Shown piece by piece: positions 1 through 7,472 of a DNA stretch of 16,419 nucleotides; the stretch's first letter is position 1; every line of letters starts with the position of its first letter. The stretch lies in assembly GCA_946615875.1 (NCBI GenBank), contig CAMOIK010000024.1:1-16419 (forward strand). The letters are read 5' to 3'. The DNA comes from an uncultured Verrucomicrobiota bacterium (GTDB lineage: Bacteria > Verrucomicrobiota > Kiritimatiellia > RFP12 > UBA1067). The notes under the pieces were generated by a model that searched no databases, was not told the DNA's origin, and was given only the letters and a program-made list of their open reading frames with translations. Made by a program: the position numbers and the translations under genes.

Positions 1-75
1 TGGAGGGCGGGGCGGCGCGAGGCTCCCAAATGGCGCCGCGCAGGCAACGCCGCCGGCTCCTGCGCTCCATCGCCC

Positions 76-102
76 GCCATCCTTCATCCATCATTCTTCA
101 TT
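76..102. repeat. Degenerate heptad (7-bp period) repeat upstream of the first gene
   Basis: Read in register, this stretch splits into GCCATCC, TTCATCC, ATCATTC and TTCATT, an imperfect 7-bp periodic array. Its reverse complement (GAATGAT, GGATGAA, GGATGGC) resembles the GAATGAT-GAACGAT pair at 3703-3716 in this window. It lies in the gap before the first gene. Bases 1-75 in front of it hold no start codon or motif I can assign; they could be the edge of a neighbouring gene, but no frame is convincing. Confidence 0.5.
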
Positions 103-130
103 GCTCGTCAGCTACCATCCGCCGACGGAA

Positions 131-142
131 TATGGTATAATA
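131..142 (+). promoter_or_regulatory. Extended -10 promoter of the hydrolase gene run
   Basis: The sequence TATGGTATAATA contains TATAAT at 136-141 preceded by TGG, a perfect extended -10 (TGnTATAAT). No TTGACA-like -35 is seen at 16-18 nt upstream. The end of the hexamer is 8 nt from the ATG at 150 and 32 nt from an alternative ATG at 174. No further copy occurs before any of the three genes downstream, which suggests that all four are transcribed from here. Confidence 0.75.
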
Positions 143-149
143 CCGACCA

Positions 150-1604
150 ATGGATACGACGATCGAAAAGGGAATGACGCGGCGAGACTTTCTGGCGGGC
201 TGCACGGCCCTGGCCGGGAGCGCGCTGCTGGGCGGCGGCGCGGCGCCATGCGTTTCGCCGCGTCTGCGGATTGGCGTGCTTTCCGACATCCATGTGACGA
301 AGCGCGAGGACTCCGGGACGTTCGAGAAGGCGCTGCGATGGTTCCTTGAGCAGGGCGTGGACGGAGTGCTCGTCACCGGCGACCTTGTGACGAGAGGGAC
401 GATAGCCGAGCTGGAGGCGGTGGCGGATACATGGCAGAGGGTGTTCCCGGGCGATCTCGCGCCCGACGGCCGCCGCGTCGAACGGCTTTTCCTCCTCGGC
501 AACCACGATGTCGATGGATTCGTGTCGGCCGCATCGTGGCCGCATCGCCAGGTGCCGTCGCGCGAGGAGGCGGAGCGCACGTGCATAGCCTTCCACCGCG
601 AGGAGACGTGGCGGCGCCTGTTCGGCGAGGACTACCGCCAGATAGCGGTGAAGGAAGTGAAGGGCTACCGCTTCGTGCTCAACAGCTGGGTGTCGCGGGC
701 GCTTGGCGAACACGACGCCCTGGAGGAATTCTGGAGCGCTTTCGCGCCGACCATCGACCCGTCGCGTCCGTTCTTCTACTGCCAGCATCCCCATCCGAAG
801 GATACGTGCGCCGCCGGCTATCTCCTCGGCGGCGCGTTCTGGGGAGGCGGCTGGGACGACGGCGCATCGACCCGCCTCCTTTCGCGCCATCCAAACTGCA
901 TCGCGCTCTCCGGCCACTCGCACTATCCCATCGACGACGAGCGCTCGATATGGCAGGGGGCGTTCACCAGCGTGAACTGCGGATGCGCGCGCGGCTTCGC
1001 TTTCACTTTCCCGGGGCGCGAGAACGGCCACGCCGTGCCGGACATGAAGGCTGGCACGACATTCCAGATGCCGCCGCTGGACTTCAGGCGCATCCGCCAG
1101 GGGATGCTGATGGACGTGTTCGACGACCGCGTGGTGTTCCACCGCAGGGAGTTCGTGAACGACCGCCAGCTCGGCCCCGACTGGACGGTGCCGCTGGGCC
1201 TGGGCGCCACGCGCCCGTACGAATTCGAGCCGCGCCGCCGCGCATCCCGTCCGCCGCGTTTTCCAGACGGCGCGGCGGTGGCCGCGGCCGGGCGCGAAGA
1301 CGGGCGCAACCGCAAAGGCGAGGCGTGTGCGCAGGTCTGCGTATCCTTCCCGCCGGCGGAGGGGGCGTTCGACTACGAGGTCTGCGCGGTGGAGAAGATC
1401 GCCGACTTCACGCGCATCTGCGCGTCAAAGAGGGTGTTCGCGCCGGACGCCTTCCTGGGCGTGGCGGACGGCGGGGCGCAGGTTGAATGCGTCTTCGCCA
1501 AAGACGAGCTTCCCGCCGGCGGGGAACTCCGCTTCGCGGCGCGCCCCTTCAACTGCTGGGGAAGGCCGGGGAGCGCCATCGCTTCGGACTGGGCGACGAT
1601 ATGA
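150..1604 (+). CDS. Tat-exported calcineurin-like metallophosphoesterase with C-terminal FnIII-like domain
   Basis: This is predicted to be an exported metal-dependent phosphoesterase. The N-terminus carries a twin-arginine motif (TRRDFLAG, residues 10-17) and a hydrophobic stretch to about residue 33. The metallophosphoesterase motifs are in order: D46-x-H48, G77-D78, GNHD at 117-120, a metal-ligand histidine region near H213/H215, and GHSH at 255-258. The last ~100 residues look like a fibronectin type III or similar beta-sandwich domain. The substrate is unknown; a phosphodiester or phosphate on a glycan or nucleotide is possible. The start is ambiguous: ATG 150 is only 8 nt from the -10 box (leaderless), whereas ATG 174 (MTRRDFLAG) gives a cleaner Tat signal but has purines crowded directly against it. 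A secreted esterase gene follows 16 nt downstream. Confidence 0.85.
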   Translation: MDTTIEKGMTRRDFLAGCTALAGSALLGGGAAPCVSPRLRIGVLSDIHVTKREDSGTFEKALRWFLEQGVDGVLVTGDLVTRGTIAELEAVADTWQRVFPGDLAPDGRRVERLFLLGNHDVDGFVSAASWPHRQVPSREEAERTCIAFHREETWRRLFGEDYRQIAVKEVKGYRFVLNSWVSRALGEHDALEEFWSAFAPTIDPSRPFFYCQHPHPKDTCAAGYLLGGAFWGGGWDDGASTRLLSRHPNCIALSGHSHYPIDDERSIWQGAFTSVNCGCARGFAFTFPGRENGHAVPDMKAGTTFQMPPLDFRRIRQGMLMDVFDDRVVFHRREFVNDRQLGPDWTVPLGLGATRPYEFEPRRRASRPPRFPDGAAVAAAGREDGRNRKGEACAQVCVSFPPAEGAFDYEVCAVEKIADFTRICASKRVFAPDAFLGVADGGAQVECVFAKDELPAGGELRFAARPFNCWGRPGSAIASDWATI

Positions 1605-1620
1605 CGCCAGGAGGTATGGA

Positions 1621-3708
1621 ATGTTCGCGATGAGAAAAGCCGTGCTGGCCGCAGCGCTTTCGTGCGGCGCGGCGACGGCGGCGCACGCAGCCGCCTTGAC
1701 GGGAGTTTCGGACAGGAACCCAATAGGCTACCGGGCCGGGGAAGAGATGGTGTTCACGCTGACGCCGAAGGGCGGCGAGCGCGTCAGATGGATCCGCACC
1801 GGCGACGACGGGCGGGAGGAGAAGGGCGAGGCCCCCGCCTCCGCCCCGGTCGTGCTGCGGACGTCGCTCGACAGGCCGGGCTTCGTCAGGATAGTCGCCG
1901 AGCTCCTGGGCGGCGACGGCGAGAGGCTGGCGCGCTTCGACGGCGGCGCCGGCGCGGACGTCGCCGCGATACGCCAGGACAAGGAAGAGCCGGACGACTT
2001 CGACGCCTTCTGGGCGAGGCGGCGCCAAATCCTCTCCGCAGTCCCCATGGACGGTGCGACGTGCCGCGAGATCGCGAGCGGGCGAGACGACGTGCGGCTC
2101 TATGAAATCTCCGTGCCGTGCGCCGGGCCTCGCCCCGCCACGGGCTTCCTCTCCGTCCCGGCCGCTCCGGGCAGATACCCGGCGCATATCCGCTTCCATG
2201 GCTACAACGCGAGCTGGGCGAAGGCGGCGCGGACGCCTCCGCCGCCGGACACGCTGCGGGCGGACCGCCTGACGCTGCTCCTTTCCGCGCACGGTTACGA
2301 ACTCGGGCGCGACGCCGGATACTACAAGGAACTGCGGGCGCAGTGCGGCTCCAACGGCTACGACTACGCATTCGACCCCGCGCAGAACGCCGACCCGGAC
2401 AAGGCGTATTTCTGCGGCATGGCGTTTCGCGTGATGCGCGGCCTCGAATACCTGAAGAGCCGCCCGGAGTGGGATGGCCGGACGCTCGTGGCGGAAGGCG
2501 GCAGCATGGGCGGCCTGCAGTCCATATGGGCGGCCGCGCTGGACGGCGACGTGACGGAGTGCCGCCCTTACATCCCCTGGTGCTGCAACATCGCGGGCCC
2601 GGAGTCCGGGCGCGCCCATGGCGACTGGCACGTGGCGTGGACTCCGGCGCTGGGCTACTACGACGCCGCGAACATGGCGCGCCGCATCCCGGCTACGTGC
2701 CGCACCATCGTTACGCGAGCCGGGCTGGGCGACTACATCTGCCCGCCATCCGGCGTGATGGCGTTTTACAACAACTTGGCCTGCCCGAAGCGCATTACCT
2801 TCGTGCAGGGCGCGACGCACTTCGCCATGCCGCCGAAGCCCCGGCAGACGGCCGAGCTGGACCGCGGCATATCGCCGTGGCGCGTCCCGTCGTGGGATGC
2901 GCGGCTCACTGCGCCCGGCCTGCTGGGTTCGCGCTCCTACCACGTGCAGGGTATGTGCGTGGCGTCCAACGCCCTGTATTTCGCGATGTACGACCAGCTC
3001 GCCAAGACAGACTGGATGGGAAGGGCGGTGAAGTCGGTGCCGGTCCCGAAGCACACGGGCGACATATGCCTATGGCGCGGCCGCATCTACGCGGCCTGCT
3101 GCGCAGAGCGCGGCGACCCTTCGTCCGAGAAGGGCTGCATCCGCGTGTATGACGAAGACCTGAATTTCCTGCGCGAGAGGAGGTTTGAGCGTCCTGCGGA
3201 CGGCATTACGTGCATCGGCGGCGTTCTATACGTGGGGCTGGGGCCGGGCGGAACAAAGGCCGAGCCATATCGCGGCAACTGGTATGGCCGCTTCGACGCG
3301 GAGTCGCTGGAGCCGCTGGGCGAGCCGGTGCGCATCGACCACGGGCACGACTGCTGCGCGGGCGTGCAGAACATGGCGACGGACGGCGAGCACCTGTTCG
3401 TCAGCGTATATACGCCCGACGAACGGGCGCAGACGCCGGACTTCATAGTGTTCGACCGCGACTTCAACGTGCTCGCCCTGCACAGGTTCGCCCACCGCCA
3501 GGGGCTGGACGTGGTGCCGGGCGGCGATGCGACCGCCGTGCGCTTCATCTACGCGACCACGGTGAACTGGATGGAGCGCCCCAAGGGGGACGATGCACCG
3601 CCGGTGCAGGCTCTCTGGCAGTTCGCGGAGATGAAGGACGGCCGCATCCGCGACATCACGCGCCACTGCATCTACCGCAAGCCGTGGGACAGGGGCGATG
3701 GCGAATGA
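1621..3708 (+). CDS. Secreted acetyl-xylan-esterase-like alpha/beta hydrolase fused to a propeller-like domain
   Basis: The product is 695 aa. It has a signal peptide ending near AHA (residues 21-23), an N-terminal beta-sandwich-like region to about 120, and an alpha/beta-hydrolase domain at about 125-405 resembling the acetyl xylan esterase (AXE1, CE7) group. A catalytic triad is visible: Ser295 in GGSMGG, Asp371 in LGDY and His400 in GATHF. CE7 enzymes deacetylate xylan-type oligosaccharides and related acetylated sugars; the substrate here is unknown. Residues ~425-690 are rich in repeated short beta-strand segments with W/Y-G turns, suggesting a beta-propeller, an unusual extension. The start is set by AGGAGGT at 1609-1615, 5 nt before ATG 1621; the open frame continues further upstream only as overlap with the previous gene. 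It is co-directional with, and close to, its neighbours. Confidence 0.82.
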   Translation: MFAMRKAVLAAALSCGAATAAHAAALTGVSDRNPIGYRAGEEMVFTLTPKGGERVRWIRTGDDGREEKGEAPASAPVVLRTSLDRPGFVRIVAELLGGDGERLARFDGGAGADVAAIRQDKEEPDDFDAFWARRRQILSAVPMDGATCREIASGRDDVRLYEISVPCAGPRPATGFLSVPAAPGRYPAHIRFHGYNASWAKAARTPPPPDTLRADRLTLLLSAHGYELGRDAGYYKELRAQCGSNGYDYAFDPAQNADPDKAYFCGMAFRVMRGLEYLKSRPEWDGRTLVAEGGSMGGLQSIWAAALDGDVTECRPYIPWCCNIAGPESGRAHGDWHVAWTPALGYYDAANMARRIPATCRTIVTRAGLGDYICPPSGVMAFYNNLACPKRITFVQGATHFAMPPKPRQTAELDRGISPWRVPSWDARLTAPGLLGSRSYHVQGMCVASNALYFAMYDQLAKTDWMGRAVKSVPVPKHTGDICLWRGRIYAACCAERGDPSSEKGCIRVYDEDLNFLRERRFERPADGITCIGGVLYVGLGPGGTKAEPYRGNWYGRFDAESLEPLGEPVRIDHGHDCCAGVQNMATDGEHLFVSVYTPDERAQTPDFIVFDRDFNVLALHRFAHRQGLDVVPGGDATAVRFIYATTVNWMERPKGDDAPPVQALWQFAEMKDGRIRDITRHCIYRKPWDRGDGE

Positions 3709-3787
3709 TGAACGATGGCTTTCAGAGGGGGCGGGAGACCCGAACCCCGGACCCCGAAACCCAAGATCCGATATCCTAAACCCGAGA
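3703..3787. repeat. Degenerate heptad repeats in the gap between the esterase and phosphoesterase genes
   Basis: GAATGAT and GAACGAT lie at 3703-3716, overlapping the esterase stop codon. From 3739 to 3787 there are seven consecutive 7-bp units in perfect register: CCCGAAC, CCCGGAC, CCCGAAA, CCCAAGA, TCCGATA, TCCTAAA and CCCGAGA, fitting a loose YCCNRNM pattern. The array ends about 18 nt before the next start codon. The bases between the two parts (3717-3738) hold no clear unit. Confidence 0.6.
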
Positions 3788-3805
3788 TCTGCAAAGGAGG
3801 AGACC

Positions 3806-4729
3806 ATGAAGACCGATCTTTACGCCATAGACGCCCGCTGCACGCGGCGCATTTTCCTGAAGGGGTTGGGCGCGTTCGTCGCAATGCCCCTGGCCGGGTG
3901 CCGCATCCCCGGCGAGAGACCGTTGGCGCGTTTCGGCATCGTTACGGACTGCCACTACGCAGACATACCATGGGCGCACCGTCCGCATCCGGTGGGTGAC
4001 GCATACTACCGCGAGTCCGCCGACAAGCTCGCCGAGTGCGTCGCCGTGATGAACCGCGAGGGCGCCGACTTCCTCGCGGAGCTCGGCGATTTCAAGGATC
4101 TCGGCCCCGACAAGGCCGCCACCCTCGCATACCTAGACAAGATCGAGGGCGTGTTCCGCGGTTTCGCGGGCGATCGCTACCACGTCTTGGGCAACCACGA
4201 CTTCGACGCGCTGGACAAGGCGGAGTTTCTCTCGCGCATCTCCAACGCAGGCCAGCCGTCGGCGCTGCCGCACTATTCGTTCGAGCGCGGCGGCGTGAAG
4301 TTTGTGGTGCTCGACGCCTGCCACACGTCGGCGATGGAGGACTACCGCCCTGGCAACTGGGATTGGCGCGACGCCAACGTGCCGCCCGCCCAGCTGGCGT
4401 GGCTTGAGCGCGAGCTTGCGTCCGCCGCCGGTCCAGCCGTCGTTTTCTGCCACCAGTGCCTGGACCCCGGCGCGGACGCCAACCACCTGGTGCGCAACGC
4501 CGCCGCCGTGCGCACCGTGCTGGAGCGCAGCGGCAAGGTGCGCGCCGTCTTCACGGGCCACCAGCACTCAGGCAGGATAGGCGTGTCGAACGGCATCACC
4601 TACTATTCCCTGAGGGCGACGGTGCTCGACTCCGGGCCCGGCGAGAACGGATACGCGATGGTCGAAGTGTGGGCGTCGGGCGCGGTTTCCGTGACCGGCT
4701 ACCGCAAGGCTGCGTCCGCCAAGATATAA
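3806..4729 (+). CDS. Exported calcineurin-like metallophosphoesterase, probable Tat lipoprotein
   Basis: The product is 307 aa and is predicted to hydrolyse a phosphoester outside the cytoplasm. The N-terminus has a Tat-like TRRIFLKG motif (residues 13-20) and a possible lipobox LAGC (29-32), so Cys32 may be lipidated. Metallophosphoesterase motifs are complete: D48-x-H50, G94-D95, GNHD at 129-132, a histidine in CHQC at about 216, and GHQH at 251-254. It lacks the C-terminal beta-sandwich of the phosphoesterase at 150-1604, and the two differ enough that they are not recent duplicates. The start at ATG 3806 is fixed by AAAGGAGGA at 3794-3802; codons upstream in the same frame fall in the repeat-filled gap. 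The GH28-like gene follows 13 nt after the stop. Confidence 0.87.
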   Translation: MKTDLYAIDARCTRRIFLKGLGAFVAMPLAGCRIPGERPLARFGIVTDCHYADIPWAHRPHPVGDAYYRESADKLAECVAVMNREGADFLAELGDFKDLGPDKAATLAYLDKIEGVFRGFAGDRYHVLGNHDFDALDKAEFLSRISNAGQPSALPHYSFERGGVKFVVLDACHTSAMEDYRPGNWDWRDANVPPAQLAWLERELASAAGPAVVFCHQCLDPGADANHLVRNAAAVRTVLERSGKVRAVFTGHQHSGRIGVSNGITYYSLRATVLDSGPGENGYAMVEVWASGAVSVTGYRKAASAKI

Positions 4730-4742
4730 GGAGGGGGCGGCG

Positions 4743-6125
4743 ATGGGGAAGATGCTTGCTTTGCTCGCCGCCGCCGCGTTCGCCGCGACTGCGCACTGCG
4801 GCGGCGTGTTCACGGTCTCGCCCGTCTCCGGCGACGCAACGGCCGCGCTCCAGGGCGCCTTCGACGACTGCTGGCGGGCCGGCGGCGGCACGGTCGTGGT
4901 GGAGAAGGGCGAATACGCCGTCAAAGGGCTGCGCATGAGGAGCGACACCACGCTGCTGCTGAAGGCTGGCGCCGTGCTGAAGGCCAGCCGCGACTGCGAC
5001 GACTACGACATCCTCGCCGCGGACGCGCTGGAGCCCGTGCCGCCAGGCGAGTTCGCGCCGGGCGTGGTCTGGGCGAGTCCGCGCAAGCGCAGGAACAACG
5101 ACCACATGCTGAAGCCGGCGAGCCGCTGGAACAACGCCGTGATACGCATTCTGCACGCGCGCAACGTGAAGATAATCGGCGAGCCGGGCGCGGAGATCGA
5201 CGGCTGCGACAGCTACGATCCCGTCGGGGAAGAGCATTTCCGCGGCGTCCACGGCATATCGGCGCACGCCTCCACCAACCTCGTCTTCAGCGGCTACACG
5301 CTGCGCAACGCAGGCAACTGGGCGCATTCGCTCTGGAACTGCGCAGACCTCCGCTTCGAGTCGCTCGCCATCCTCGGCGGGCACGACGGCATCCACGTGT
5401 GCTCGTGCGACCGCGTCGCCATCGAGGGCTGCACGATGCAGACCGGCGACGACTGCGTGGCGGGGTTCGACAACGAGGACGTGACCGTGCGGAACTGCGA
5501 CATGAACACCGCGTGCAGCGCGTTCCGCTTTGGCGGCCGCCGCGTCGCCATCGAGGGCTGCCGCTGCCGAGGCCCCGCGCGATACCCCATCCGCAACTCC
5601 CTCTCTCGCGAAGAGCAGATCGCGGGCTCGCACGGCGCTCCCGGCGCAGGCAGGCGGACGATGCTGGCGCTCTTCACATACTACTCCGACTTTTCCCTGA
5701 GCGTGAGGAGCTGTCCCGGCGAGATCGTCCTGCGAGACTGCACGGTGGATGGCGCCGAGCGCTTTCTGCACTACAATTTTTCCGGCAACGAGACGTGGCA
5801 GAAGAACCGCCCGCTGGAGTCGATACGTTTCGAGAACGTGTCTGCGACGGGGCTGGAGCTGAGCCTTTGCGCGTATGGCGCGGCCGCCGCGCCGCTCTCG
5901 CTGGCCATGAAGGACTGCCGCTTCTCCTTCGCGCGTCCGCAGCGCGAGTTCATTCGCGGGGCGCACATCGGGTCGCTTTCGCTGGACGGAGTCTCCGTCG
6001 AGGGCGTGGAAGGGCCGTGCGTGAGGAGCTGGGGCGGCGTGACCGCGCCCGAAGCGAGCGCCCTGGAGGGTGTCGGCGCCGACGTCGCGCCCGCCGCCGA
6101 GCCGTTCAAGACGAAGCCGATTTGA
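4743..6125 (+). CDS. Secreted GH28-like right-handed beta-helix protein
   Basis: The product is 460 aa with a signal peptide of about 19-20 residues. The body has the repeating short strands (NVKIIG, NLVFSGYTL, RVAIEGC, DVTVRNC, RVAIEGC) of a parallel beta-helix. It resembles polygalacturonase-family (GH28) proteins, with LGGHDGIHVCSC where the family has an NTDGI-type motif (H214, D215) and GDDC at 235-238 (D236, D237). The GHG catalytic-region motif is not seen; the equivalent stretch reads ACSAFRFGG. It may therefore be a divergent GH28, a lyase or epimerase-like helix protein, or a binding protein. GGAGGGGG at about 4730-4737 precedes ATG 4743. It is last in the four-gene run and converges on the next gene with a 10-bp gap. 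Confidence 0.8.
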   Translation: MGKMLALLAAAAFAATAHCGGVFTVSPVSGDATAALQGAFDDCWRAGGGTVVVEKGEYAVKGLRMRSDTTLLLKAGAVLKASRDCDDYDILAADALEPVPPGEFAPGVVWASPRKRRNNDHMLKPASRWNNAVIRILHARNVKIIGEPGAEIDGCDSYDPVGEEHFRGVHGISAHASTNLVFSGYTLRNAGNWAHSLWNCADLRFESLAILGGHDGIHVCSCDRVAIEGCTMQTGDDCVAGFDNEDVTVRNCDMNTACSAFRFGGRRVAIEGCRCRGPARYPIRNSLSREEQIAGSHGAPGAGRRTMLALFTYYSDFSLSVRSCPGEIVLRDCTVDGAERFLHYNFSGNETWQKNRPLESIRFENVSATGLELSLCAYGAAAAPLSLAMKDCRFSFARPQREFIRGAHIGSLSLDGVSVEGVEGPCVRSWGGVTAPEASALEGVGADVAPAAEPFKTKPI

Positions 6126-6135
6126 GGCTTTCCGG

Positions 6136-6846
6136 CTACAGGCCTTCTTCCGGGAGAGGGGCCATGCCCAAGTCTCCCAGGCGGGCGTTGAGGTTCAGCC
6201 AGGCGCGGCGGCGCATTTCGTCGGGCGCCTTCTCAAGCGTCTCCCGCGCCGTTTCGCGGGTCTTGAACTCGCGCATCTGCCGCTCGGAGAGGAATTCCAG
6301 GTAGTCGTCCACCGTGCCGCCGTCGGCCAGGTAGGCGGCCATGTCCAGCCGCATCTGCATGACGATGTTCTTCAGCTGGCGAACTTCGGGCGTTTCGCCG
6401 GACGAGCGCGGCATTTCGCGTTTGAGTTCGTCGGGGATGGCGGCGCGCTGCGCGGCGTCGAGCGGCGGCGGCTCGAACATCCATCCCGGCTGGGCGTAGG
6501 CGGCCAGATGGCGGTCGAGCGGCGAATCGAAGACGCCCTCCCACCCCGCCGCCACGCCTGCGGCGATGGCCTGGGCGTCGCCGGCGAGCTGCGCGCGCTT
6601 CTGCGGACGCGGCCTGCCGGTGTCTCGCCACATGGCGAAGAGGAGAAAGACGATGGCGCCGAAGAGAGCGAAAGCCACGCCGCTCGCGGCCCACGGGCGC
6701 CAGTTCGGCGGGTCGTCGCCCAGCAGCCTGTAGGGGCGAATGCCTCGTTTGCGCAACGCGGCGTACGCCTCCGCGCGGTTGCGGGCCTTTATCTCGCCAG
6801 ACCTGTTTTCGTTCTCGCGGGTCTGATAGAGGTAGCGGTAGGTCAC
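6136..6846 (-). CDS. Single-pass membrane protein with a GspF-N-terminal-like head, function unknown
   Basis: The product is 236 aa. Residues 2-43 (YRYLYQ...GEIKARNRAEAYAALRKRGIRPYRL) resemble the short N-terminal segment of type II secretion/type IV pilus GspF/PilC proteins, which usually reads Y-x-Y-x-A...G-x-I-x-A...A...L...G. There is no GspF membrane domain. Instead a single transmembrane helix lies at about 52-73, followed by a charged, mostly helical C-terminal region of ~160 residues. The start is GTG at 6846: it overlaps the plsY stop codon as GTGA, which implies translational coupling, and I see no better start. I do not recognise the family as a whole. Its position behind secDF and plsY suggests an envelope role, but that is inference. 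Confidence 0.65.
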   Translation of the reverse strand: MTYRYLYQTRENENRSGEIKARNRAEAYAALRKRGIRPYRLLGDDPPNWRPWAASGVAFALFGAIVFLLFAMWRDTGRPRPQKRAQLAGDAQAIAAGVAAGWEGVFDSPLDRHLAAYAQPGWMFEPPPLDAAQRAAIPDELKREMPRSSGETPEVRQLKNIVMQMRLDMAAYLADGGTVDDYLEFLSERQMREFKTRETARETLEKAPDEMRRRAWLNLNARLGDLGMAPLPEEGL

Positions 6847-7472
6847 TGCGGCTTCCCGAACAGGTAGATCTTGTTCTCCTCGCCCTTGGCCAGGCGAACG
6901 ATGTTGCCGCGGTGCTTCCACACCACGAAGACGGCGATCGCCGTGACCAGCGCGGCCTGCGGGAGGTCGCGCCAGCCGGCGCATCCGAGCCACGGGAACC
7001 AGACGCCGACGGCCAGGAAGAGCGCTGCCGAGCAGCTGCCGAGCGATATGTAGTGGGAAAGCGCGAAGGCGACCGCGAAGACGCCGAACGCCACGCCGAC
7101 CAGGCCGGGGACGAGCGCCACGAGCATCCCGAACGCCGTCGCCACGCCCTTGCCGCCCTTGAACTTCATGTATGGCGTGAGCATGTGGCCGACCACGCAC
7201 ATGATGCCGACCAGCAGCGGGAGCTGCGATCCGGGCGCGGCGCGCTGCGCGACGAGCGTCGGCAGAAAGCCTTTGAGGAAATCCAGCGCGAACGCCAGCA
7301 GACCCCACTTCTTCCCCACGGTGCGGAACACGTTCGTCGCGCCGATGTTCCTCGAGCCGACCGTGCGCACGTCCACGCCGCGCATCTTGCCGATGAGGAA
7401 GCCAAACGGAATGGCGCCCACCAGGTAGGCGCCAATCAGTATAGAGACAGTCGCTAGCGCGTCCATCTTCAC
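6843..7472 (-). CDS. plsY: Glycerol-3-phosphate acyltransferase PlsY
   Basis: PlsY transfers the acyl group of acyl-phosphate to glycerol-3-phosphate, the first acylation step in membrane phospholipid synthesis, in the inner membrane. The product is 209 aa, normal for the family. The three conserved PlsY motifs are visible: GSRNIGATN (39-47), GHMLTP (95-100) and FKGGKGVAT (about 104-112), set among hydrophobic helices. The start is either GTG 7472, which overlaps the secDF stop as GTGA, or ATG 7466; AAGGA sits just upstream within the end of secDF and suits either. It is in one run with secDF upstream and the GspF-like gene downstream. Confidence 0.95.
   Translation of the reverse strand: MKMDALATVSILIGAYLVGAIPFGFLIGKMRGVDVRTVGSRNIGATNVFRTVGKKWGLLAFALDFLKGFLPTLVAQRAAPGSQLPLLVGIMCVVGHMLTPYMKFKGGKGVATAFGMLVALVPGLVGVAFGVFAVAFALSHYISLGSCSAALFLAVGVWFPWLGCAGWRDLPQAALVTAIAVFVVWKHRGNIVRLAKGEENKIYLFGKPQ

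Noticed and set aside
1549..3054. A 501-codon minus-strand open frame over the esterase gene
   Set aside because: Arg/Ala/His-rich low-complexity translation opposite a gene with a complete catalytic triad; shadow.
4596..5966. A 456-codon minus-strand open frame over the GH28-like gene
   Set aside because: Antisense to a protein with a signal peptide and beta-helix repeats; composition is typical of a shadow.
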